Shown here in pieces: positions 22,001-34,000 of a stretch of 64,000 bases of DNA. How positions within the stretch are numbered: the stretch's first letter is position 1; each line of letters opens with the position of its first letter. The notes under the pieces were generated by a model. The model was given only the letters and a program-made list of their open reading frames with translations, made no database searches and was not told the origin of the DNA. Source of the DNA: Lumbricus terrestris. Lineage: Eukaryota > Annelida > Clitellata > Crassiclitellata > Lumbricidae. Location of the stretch: the NCBI GenBank assembly GCA_949752735.1, contig OX457038.1:17507081-17571080 (forward strand), read 5' to 3'. The position numbers were made by a program, and so were the translations under genes.

Positions 22001-25000
22001 TAAAAGTTTGTCCTAAATTTGCTTTTGTGGCAAACTTAGAGTATCCGGGACCGAGTGACGACACTAACCCTAATGGTCTAATCCTAGTCCTAACCGACCC
22101 TCACAACCCCTAAACCTGGACCTAACCGACACGTCGGTCTCGGACACCATAGCCTAATTATTGTAGGCCTAAACCTACGGGTATGTCGCAAAACAGTGAC
22201 TGTTGCCATAGCAACTCGTGTGACCCATGGACAAAACACATAATATGTCATTTCCAGCAGTGTGACGTAATAATGTAGATTTTTCTCAAAAGGCGTCTAA
22301 CCTGACGTCATTTGCATTTTGGGACCATAGACGTCATGTTGTGGTCTTGTGGACAAGGAACATCAGCGATGTAATGGAAGAACGGGAATAATGAAGCTCA
22401 TTATGACGTCATGCAAGCAGTAGGCCTATTAAATTTTGGTCGTACACATAAGCTTAACGATTTTTATGGATTCCGCAGATTGGAGAGCTATATGTTAAAT
22501 GTGACCTTACATGGACGTTGCTCTGTCTTATTTCGCTTAGACATGGGAAATCATTCGGAAACAAGATGAATACCTGAAGACCGGGTCGCAACCATAGTCT
22601 AGAGAAGCTTGGAAGGACCTAACTCGCCTGATGGAAATTCCGAGTCGGAGGAAATGCGAGCGTCAAACGCAAGTCAAGCCGCGATTGATCCTGCAGGCAA
22701 GAATTGATTTGTTCATCCACTTATCCGTTTATTCATCTATTGATCATCTATTAATTCATCTGCTTGTTCACCCATTCATCCATTCATCTATCCATCCAGC
22801 TATCAGCTGGATCAATTAGCAAACAAACGAGGCACGCCAGAAATTTTTAGATTTTTCCTGCGTTGGTGTAATTTATTGATAATTATTTTGTGCAGTTGTG
22901 AAAGGGTGCATTGCAGTGAGATTTCAATCAAGTAGGCCTATGCTATAATCATTGCAATTTGCATGGTCGCCTGGGGGAGGGGTAGACCCAATGGTCGTGG
23001 CTGCAATTTTTAGCAAGAGCTTGAAAAATGCAAGGCAGAAAACTAAATGCATCTTTATTTTTTTAGAAGTTTCAAAACGTAGGTTTATTAGTGTAAGCCT
23101 ACTTTATTTTTTCTTACAATGATATCTGCCATAACATGTAGGCCTATTAATTATATTCGTGGGTATTCTGTGTTGCTATAGGAACCGCTACATGACTGTC
23201 TGAAAGGATTCGCCTGAGAGGATTGGCCTGAGAGGATTGGTCTGAGGGGGGATTGTCAGGAGTGATGGTTGTGTGGCTCTGTGTTGTTTTTGTTCTTGTT
23301 GTGTGTTTGTAGTTTATTTGTATTAGTACCTGCCGGGCCTCTGGCGTGGTTTAAAACCCCGTAAGCTCCTCGCAAAGGCAGGAGGGCCCCTGGCGCGGAC
23401 GCCACGGCAAAAAATTCCGCAAGCCCATTATTATTAATTTTTAAATTTATTTTTATTTATGTGCTGTGCGTTGTTGAGCCGTGGGATGAGAAGGGGGATG
23501 AATGGGCGAAATGATTGGAGGGAAAATGGTGGACGTGAAGACTTGCAAGTGACGTGGAGCCAGATCGCAGTGGGATCGCAGTGGGACATCTAAACACGCG
23601 AAGAAGAGGACAACTTCAAGTCCTCAACTCAATCGACATAACAACGAGGCTGACGCAGATTCGACCTCACAGAAAAAACTCTTCATTATACTCGAAACTG
23701 AAACAGTTTTTGCTAGTACAATTAATGAACAGTGTAAGGCGGCGGAATTTGTAATAAAGCAACAGTTATCTGTCTTTTCTGTGTAGTGTCTTTCTGCAAC
23801 TATTCTCAACTCTGATTGTCGCTCTGCAACCTCTTACATCAAATATAAACCGAAGAAGGTGAGCAAGTAGGAAAGAACCAAAGTTCTGATGCTGAATCTT
23901 TACTACTAATCCTAAACTTTAACTGTGGTTTCATACTGGGAATATCAATAAGAGCAGTAACTTCAGTGACTGAAACCAAACTGTGAAAAAGAGATATATA
24001 TATAATTGTATACATACGTAGATACATGCATGCATACATACATACATACACACATACATACATACATACATGCATACATACATACATACATACATACATA
24101 CATACATACATACATACATACATACATACATGCATACATACATACATACATACATACATACATACATACATACATACATACATACATACATACATACAAG
24201 CATGCATGCATGCATACATAGCCTATATACAAATGCAAAGAGATTTCTGTGGACTTAGCCAAAAGAACAGGTAGGTAGGATGCAAGAAGAGGAGGAAGCA
24301 AGTCAAGAGAGGCTAGGAAGGAACAGTACTGTTTTTCATGGGTGAAGGCAGAATATAAATCAAAAAGTAGGGAGTGGAAAATGCAGGGACGTCATTTGGG
24401 GGGGGGCAGGGGGGGGGGCATTTGCCCCCCCCTGAATTTGACCGATTGTTCTTACACATGACATAATTTGCATTGCTTTGCAACGCCACACGTTGTTCAA
24501 AATTCCAAAAGGCCTGTGTCTTCACGATGACCTCTGTGGTTTTGTATGTGCGGGCAGATTCAAGCTGCACACAGTGCACAGTTCATAGCCACAGACACAT
24601 GTATCAACTTATGTGTATATTGTGAGATTGTCTGCACAGGGAATGAGCTCAGGCTGATACTCCAAAGACGTATACAGCTTGTTCCCCCTAGATAAAGTCC
24701 CAGGTCAGTATAAGGTCACCAGATGTGTGGGTCCTGTCAGCCACACATGTAGTGCAAGCCGACCAATACCCAGTTATAACATGAAGCAGCCAGGCATCTG
24801 ATGCATGATTCTCCCTCTGAGCCTTATAAGCACTAGGCCTACAAACACCCCGCCCCGTCTGACCGAGACCTGGAGCGGATTCGTCAGCCTCCAACACCGT
24901 CGACCTCTAGGGCAAGTAGCAGGCAAAGGACAATGAGCGGGAAGTTCTGAAAGAACACAGCAGAAAGATGTATTACAAGGGCTGACTGCATGCATCAGTT

Positions 25001-28000
25001 GGGGGAGAGGTATGAGTGTGGATTACCAATGTAATGAAGGTCAGTAGAGCTGATGATTGGGCTTTCTTGAGAACTGAAGAGGACCAAAGGAAATGAGAGT
25101 TCATCCTGTAAACACTCACAACGATCCACATTCCACACGGTAGGCCTATTATGTGACATCCAATTGAACTGGAAATTTACACAAACTGACTGTTTTTAGT
25201 GCAATGGTTATAGGCAGGTTACTTTTTATACATGAAATCTTGGATTTTAAATTTTTTTTTCAGTCATATCTTTTCCAGGTTGATATGATCACAAGCCATT
25301 GACCACCACTTGAATGATCCCATAGGCATAGCCATAGATAATAACAGTCATTAACCCAAAAGCAAAAATAATTATTGTAGACTTAGTGCATGCAGCATGC
25401 TATATTGCTATGTGAATTGTTATTAATGACAAATTAAAGCAGTGTCTAATCTGGACCCCTCCTGGGGAGGGGATGTGCCCCCTGCCTGCAAGAAATTTGT
25501 TTGAATTTCCACAGTGCAATGACACCATTTTAGGCTATGGTCTGAACAAAATTGCTCTGTTTGAGTGCTGCTAAGAGTGGTCCAAGACTTCAAAAATATA
25601 GGTCCACTAAAAATAATAGCAAATTCTTGTTGAGCTTCCACATTGTAATCATAGCATGTAGGATGTTATCCTGACAAAATCACTATATTATTTCAGTGCT
25701 GATAAAAAGAGCGGTTTAATATATCAATATCAAAATGTAATTATAATTGCAATAATAATTTCTTTGTGCATCAAGTTAGGCAATTCTGTTCTGTTGCTAA
25801 TGGACTATTACAATGAGTAACAGCAGCAGACTGGAGTATAATAATTATTATGTACATGTAAGCTTACTTTGTTGTACTGGAATAAGCTTACCCTTGTTGT
25901 TCAAGACAACACAATTAGTAGAAATGGTTAAACATGGTATACATAGTAAGCAAGAATTGCCAAAATACCAAAATTGGGAAGCATATGTAATAATGATGTT
26001 GTTTTACTAAGTGTCTCAAGGAGCAAAACATTTTGAAATCTGACAGTTTGAAATTTGAAAGATTACACTGGATAGTGGAGATAAGACATTTAATGGTAAT
26101 TTTTTATTTTTGCAAGTATTAACAGTAAATTATTTTCCATTTCATGATGATGTCATCTATTAGACTATTATTATAGTAAGTAATATCATTATAATTATAT
26201 AATAATCAATAATATTATGGTAGATTATAATGGTCCAGCCCGGTCTATGTAATACAATTCTATGTAATACAATAATGTAAACTGGAACAATGGCCATTAT
26301 AATGTTTCAAATTTTTCTGTGGGTGAAGGTTATTTCTGTTATTTTAATTGTATAAAAATAGTTTTTGTACAAATATTAACAATAAATCCTACTCTTTTAA
26401 TATGATACTATCATATAGGCCTATCATAGTAAATAATACCATTATTATAATCATATAATGGTAAATAATATAGCGGTATATAATAACAAGTGCAAAACAT
26501 TTAATTATAGTTTATTTAAAGTAGTATAGGCATTTAAAATATATATACCTCATCACTGAATCAAAAAGGCCTATAAGTAGTAAGTAGATTTAATAAATAT
26601 GAGCATGAATAAAACATCTCATTTAAGCACAGTTTTGCACATGTTGGCTAAATACAGAATTTACGAAGCTTGTGGAGTTTGGACCCGCGAAAAAATTTTT
26701 TGCCCCCCCTGAAAAAAGCTGAAATGACGTCCCTGGGAAAATGGAAGGGAACTAGGTAGGTAGGGAAGATGGAGGGAAGGCAAGGGAAGACACTACAGAG
26801 GAACAGGATATTTAATAAACTAGCACTAAAGACCTTCTTTGATAAACTAGTGCTATAGCAAATACACGCATTAGCTCTGGACTGCATAGGGTAGTAATTG
26901 ATTTCATTTCATAACTCTGTTTACCTGTTTTTGGAGTTTGGTTACACGATCTATCAGAGCATCTTTGTCACATCGCAGCCGGTAGTTTTCTGCCTCAGCG
27001 GAATCGTTTCTGGCCACCGCTTCTGCAACTCGACTCTGCAGAACCGTCTCACTCAGCTGTTGACTTTTCATTCGCTGCTCGTTAACTGTCAACTACACAA
27101 CGAAAACAAACGAGAGATGGTTTCATTACTGATTCACCTGAAATATTATTTAGCATCATATACCACTGTTGCAGGTGTTCCTACTCTGACAGTGTCGGTC
27201 AAAAGTCTGGATGAAGGAGAGAGCAACGTTAATAATCTTCGTTATCACACTGCATGCACTACTATGAGTCTATGACATGCACAATGAACAATTTCAACAA
27301 CAATTTCATTACTATATAGTACCTTCTATACTGAAAAGGAAGGAATGAACCTCACAAAAAGCATGTTTGTGTGATTTAATCATAAATAATTATTACTCCT
27401 GTTACTTAGAAACTCATGAATTAATCTGCAATTCTTTGTGCTGCTTCTTAGAACACACAGTATGTTCAGCTATTAGCTTTAGAAGAGATGAAGCCACTTC
27501 AGCACTCGCAAAAAAGTTGGTGTAATGCACATGACTTTAGAATGGCACTTTAGAAGTTTGGAGTTTACAATTATGATTACAATTCACAACACTCCAGGTG
27601 ATCATGAGTAGAAGCATGCATTTACGAACATATGCAAAAACAACAATTTCATTACTAGTACCATACACAATAATGCTTTAGAAGTACAGGTGCACTTATA
27701 GCTACAGAGGAAGAACAGAAAATTCCTACAAATAAATTACCAGGCCTATCTACCTGATCAGTAACCTGTTTAATTCGAAGTTGTTCCAGTCTGAGCTGTT
27801 CCTTAGTCTGTTCCAGCTCCAGTTGACTCCGGTGATCCTTACTCTGGGTCAGCTCACCATTGACATTCTGACCACGGTGACTGTCAAGGGAATTATTCTC
27901 CTGCAGCAACATACAGGTAACGCGATAAATGAACGTGTAACACACATGGATAGAGAGAGACCCACACATCAAACAGTCAGTATCAATGGTTTTGGTTTTT

Positions 28001-31000
28001 TGTGGTGTACATAACAATTCTGTCAAGTCTCTAAGTACTTTGTGATATAATTTGTTGAGTTGATTTTCCTAAAATTCTTCCACCACTTCTCTACTCATCC
28101 CAATCTAACCTACAGTAGCCTGGACCTATCACATTTTGATGAGGCCTCCCCCCCAGCAGATTGGCATTCTGACCATAGCGTTTAACTTGAAACGACCTTT
28201 ACAAACAAGTGACCTCCTCTGATGACCTGCTCCTATGTGGTGCTATCCAAATTGCAGTTACAGTTATGATTGTGATAATGTTACTGTAGAAGTCAATAGA
28301 TTTTTTTAATTGAATTAAAAGAGAAAGCATATTTGTGGACATGAATGGAAGACCAAAAAGGAGCCGAATATAAGGATATATACATAATGATTGCTAGGCT
28401 GACTGTGTTGACAGATAAAAGGGCACTACGAGAAAGACAGGAAGTGAGCCAGACAAGTAGAAATAAAGACCAATAAAAAGCAGACTCACTAGACAATAAT
28501 TCACTGACCTCCAGACTAGCTATTTGAATCAGCTGACTGGCAGACGGATGACTGAAGGTTTGATGGACAGCAACCACAGAATAATACATGAATACAGAAA
28601 TAACTGAGCAAAAGCCCAAGGGATACCCAGACAGAAAAGGCTGAAAGAAAAGGACTCGTGCATATATAGCACCAGAGGCGGCGCCAGGATTTCAGATTGG
28701 GGGGGGGGGGGGCTGAGGCCTCCAATAGGAAATTTTCCATTTTCATTTTTTCATCTGCCAAAATTTCCGACGACCTTTTTTCCTTCTTTTTTTAGTCATC
28801 CGGCCGAAATCTCAAGAAAATTTTCCATTTACATCTGCCAAAATTTGACGACCATTTTTTTAGTCATCCGGTCAAAAATCATGGAAATATTGCATGTAAA
28901 AAACACCCAGATGGCCTTATTTTAGGGAGGTTTAGCCCCCTGTAGCCCCCCCTAGCGCTGCCACTGTATAGCACAGGGATAAACTGAAGACTGTTAAGGC
29001 AAAAAAGGTAAAGGTTTTGCCCATACTCGCTTGCGAGCGTTGGGCCCGGTGCTGATCCCCGGTGTTAAGCCATCAGCCCTTAGGTGGCAATTGCCATACA
29101 TCGGCGGTAGGTGGCCAGGTCTTGCCGCCGAACCCAAGGTTACCTGCGCAGTGATACTGCTACTCATTTTCACACTCCCATCTGGCGAGTGGCGGCTGAG
29201 TCAACCTTAAGGGGCCACCGGGATTAGATCCCGGTTCCTTCTGTTCTTCGTGCCAGCGTGTTACCAATCAGCCACCGCACCGCCCCTAAGGCAAACAGAC
29301 AGACAAATGCAGAGAGAGAAGAGAGGCGGGCAACATGGCAGCATTAGAAAGTCTAATGAAATGCTGGCAGGTGGTCAAAACTCATTGTTATCATCTGAGG
29401 GAGTCAAAATCTCGCATGCCCTGTCAAGCCGTGACTTCAGCTCAAGGATCCGTTGGCTGAGCATGGCGTTCTCTCTGGCCACCTGGGTGCTGTCATCGGT
29501 CATCTTGCTTCGCAGCAGACGGTCTTGTGATGAATGCATCTCAAGCTCTTTCATCTTCTGCTTCAGCAGCTGAATTTCTACCTGCCAACAAGAAAATACA
29601 TAATGGCAAACACCTTTTATATCGCATGGACAGCAGTAGCAGTAAATGCATGGAAGTGAAAGGCAGCGCTTGTGAATAAGCTGGAACGCTGTGCTTAGAT
29701 TTCAAGCGGCAGTTTACAAATTTCCCAAGGGATGAATCAGCTTGTCATTTTCATTCACTGTTGACTGACATTCAGAAACAACTAAGCAACTCTAGTACCA
29801 ATGAATACGTTTGGTCCCTCTGACGTGGGCTTTGTATTGACAAAAAATGTTTGAAGATTTGCATTTACATTTCGATCATCAACTGACTTTTGACCTTTTG
29901 TTCACAGGTCATTTACTGCTATTATATAATAAGCTTTATAAGGAAGAGTACTGGGTGATGACAGATCAATCTGAATGCCTCTGTCATTCTCTCTGCTGCT
30001 ATCTGTCTTTGTCTCTGTCTGTCCAAATAACATTTTGTCTTGGTGGTTCAGAATGGTTCCAGCGCTGACAGCCTTGTTACTTGGGTTCATACTGGGCCCA
30101 TAGCAACCACTGGCATGATGTGGACCTAGCACAGCCAATTATTATCATTACTAAACTGTTCCTGTGACTGCTTTATTGGAAGCTGAACAAGTCTGGGTCT
30201 TACAGTCATGACTGTATAGGCTATATGAAGTGATTATGGCTCATTGCTCATCTCTTTATTCATTTTAGACAACTACATAATGAGATGAGGGGCACTTCGA
30301 AATACTATGCAATTATTTATACAATTCTACATTAATTACCTACTACATATAATACAAATATATTATAATATCAATACTTTAATATTATAACTACATACAT
30401 ACATACATGTATAATACTTGCAATATATGCAATACTAATACATTGCAAAGAGCCAGGACATTGTTGCCACCCAACCCCAGTCTCAAAGTCAGTACACTTA
30501 TCTAATAAAAGTATTTCTGTAGCACCTATTCTTTACCCTCTGACATATCATATCCTCTTAGTTGCTGATGAACTTTCATGTAATTCTGATTTTACTTCAT
30601 GTAACCTAAATTTCGAAAGACATCTCCCAACATCTGTGCTGCTTTAGAGGCCCTTAAAGTTGAACCTCTAATTAACAGTTCAATACTTTAAACATCATGG
30701 TGATGACCCTGATGAATACTGTCATCGACAACACAACCACATCATTGCCGCCGTCATAACCACTCGACAAGAAACTCATTGCAACGCTTGATAATTATAT
30801 AATCCAAAGGCTGATTAGAATCAGATTAGGGCCGAAATGAAGACTGAGCATTTGATTTTACAGCATATCCTACCCGTAAATCATCTTTGACTCGGTCGTT
30901 CACCAGGGCGGCGCTGCTGTAGTACTGCTCTTCAGTTCTACGCAGTTTCTCCTCGGCTTTTAGCAACTCGCTTCGCTTGTCATCCAACGTCTTCTGTAGC

Positions 31001-34000
31001 AGCTTCAATTGATCTTCCTTTTGATTCAACTAAGCACAACAACAATCAATTCGCATGCTGACTTGTTTGCATGTTTCTATGTGCACTTGTCATAGCGCCC
31101 CTTCAAGCTCTCTACTCAGAGGCGCTCCCGACTGCAGAGCGGACACTGCATTTCACGCCGAAGCGCTGAGCAATTGCGAGTGCAGAACTTGCCCAAGGTC
31201 CCTACGCGGTGACTTGAGGTGGATTCGAACCTTGAACCTTCCAACTTCAAGGCAATGATGTCACCACTACACCACCGTGCCCCACAAGAGTATAATAAAG
31301 GTAGAAATGTAAAGGTAATATAGAGACTCATCAAACAGAGTTGAATTCCCATGGCTTAGTGATGATTTAACTGAGGCACGACATGACCAAACCCACCAAA
31401 CAAAAAGGCTTCTGGCACGCTATGGGTGGACACAAAACACAAAGCGGTACTATTTGTACCGCAGTACCTAGTCACAATGTTCAGTCTCTTAGCAACTTAC
31501 AGGACTATAATCATTCTTCCTGTACATGACAAAGAACCCCGTAGAAACAGGAATTTTCATAACCATGCACTCCTTTGACAGTCAGCAAGATTTAAAATTT
31601 TACTTGGTCGCTATTTCTACACGCAATTTTTAATAACTTCTCATGAAACCTGCAACCAGCCAATTGGAGTTTTGATATAATAAATAATAGGCATTCATTG
31701 GCATAAACACTAAAGTATACCTTTCGTATGAGACAACATCATCTCAGCAAATCAATGACCAGATTAGATGAATAGGAGCATTCTCTAAACTAAAAACACT
31801 AACAGTGGTAGAACTGAAAGTTCTGTGTACCTGTGATTCAATGAGCCTTTGTTTGTTTTCTATTGACCGGCAAGAAGACTCCGTCATTTCGAGATGTTGC
31901 TGGACATCAACCAGCTGGGCATCTTTGTTGACCAACGTGCGGTCAAGCAACTCTTTCTCCTTCTTCAGCTGGACGATTTCATCCAACAGCAAGCGCTTCT
32001 CCTTCTTAAAAGAATCTATCAACATAGATTGCAAATGTCAAACCATAAAACCATAACCATTGAAACCAAAAGTTAAAACAGTTTTAACTGTTGTAATAGA
32101 TTGCAATGTTGGTACTTAGGAAGTCCGCTAACAAGGGTTACCCTAGAAAAAGTATTGAATTAAACACTGATAAGAAGGCAATTGGGATATTTATTGAAAG
32201 TTTAGTTTTGAATGCACAGATAAGAGAAAAGTTTCTACAGAGCAAAAGCTTAGCTAGTCAACTAATGTTCACATGACATATAGTTAACTAAAAAAGGGAC
32301 AAATAAACATTTGAGTTTTAAGTTAAAAGAAACTGTTAACATATCTGAGTTGAAGCGGGAATAATCCAAATGGCACGACCAGCGTATTTTAGAGATTATC
32401 TGAATGAGTTAGTAGTTGGCAGCAGATCGTACAAACAAATATCTAAACATATTAGATGTATTCTTCGTTCAATTCACTAGAACACAATACCACATAATTT
32501 ATGCAGGATGCAATCAGGCTGTATAATTGAAGATTTTTTTAAATTTTTAGCAAGATGCTGACCTTCAGCTGCTTTCAATTTGGCCATGACCCTTTCCTTT
32601 TCCATCTGAATGACCTCAACACCAGATTCCTTGTGCTTCATCTCCAGTTTGGTCGCATCCAATTCAGTCTGCAATTCCTGTGAAATTTAAATTTCCGAAA
32701 AAAGAAGAGGCTATAAAAACCTTGTAGTGTACAAAGGACAAAAAATCAAACTTACATTTTCCTGCATCTTGTCTGATTGTTATATCAGCGTGCATCTGAA
32801 TAAAAATATCTTGATGCACAACTAAGTGTTTGTTCATGCGATCCAGAGCATGTGATCCAGATCAATTACTTTTACGAGAATTTTAAACTGTTTGAATTCT
32901 TGTGGAAATGCAATGCAGGTATTCAAGCAGGTAAATTACGTATCGTCATCTTCAATGCATCCATAAGGCCGAAACTGCACCCAAACTCCATGCTAGATGT
33001 CTGGAATGTGGCATATACTGATGAGCTATGCTAACTCAATGAATTCCACATTGTCAAGGATAAAGGACACCACATTGATCATTTATTTGTTAGCATTTGA
33101 GCAGAATGATCTACCATCAAAGCAGCGGTTGCAAGTCTGCATGCACAACTGACAAGACTACTGACTGAGCTTACAAATGTAAGCCTTCATGCACAACTGA
33201 GTATTCGCTTCTACTGTGGGTTCAATACTCCAATACAATTCGTGATCTAGACAGACACAGTACACACATAAATCTGTGGCCCTCTGTATCATGTATCATT
33301 AAGCAATGAAAGCATCTGTCATACACAGACAATTGCTCAGATTGCCAAGACGTTGAGATCTAGATGGGCAGAGTTGCCATAACAGCTCACTACGTGGACC
33401 TTGTGGTAGCCTTATGAGTTATGAACATCTTGTGTGCTAAATTCAACGTTGAAAAAAAGAAAGCTAACGAAATTTGTTTACTCGGGGAAAATGTCAGGTG
33501 TTACTTTGTAATACTGTTTGCACAAATATTTGCATGTGCAGCTTAGAGGGAACATGGTCAGACTGGATCCATGCATGCAAGGCCGTAGCCAGGATTTGAT
33601 ATCGGGGGGTGTTTCACTCACCAATTTCCCTTCCCCCAAAAACTGATGACCTTTTTTCTTTCTTTTTTTTAGTCATCCGGCATATTTTGAGGGGTGTTTT
33701 CGTGGTTTTCTTTCATGGTTTTTACATCATGTGCTCGTAAATACATTATATTATTTCTCACATTTTCCATTTTGGGGGGTGTTCAAACACCCAAAACACC
33801 CCCCTAGCTACGGCCTTGCATGCATGCATGTTTTGTTACAGATAATGTGCTGTAACTCATTTGTCTATCGTGCCTTAAGAGCCCCTCAGAGACACTGTGT
33901 ACTCAGATGGAAAAGGTATCATATGCATCTATGTATGCACTGTGTATGCATTCATGTCTATTGTACTGTGCATATATGTATCGCATGCATGTATGGATGT

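Noticed and set aside
23839..24301. Long frames in both strands with MYVC or YIHT repeats
   Set aside because: Created by a (TACA)n microsatellite that lacks stop codons.
29250..29573. Plus-strand 107-codon frame
   Set aside because: Antisense to exon 8 of the coiled-coil gene; the minus frame has heptad coiled-coil character and correct splice phase at its start.
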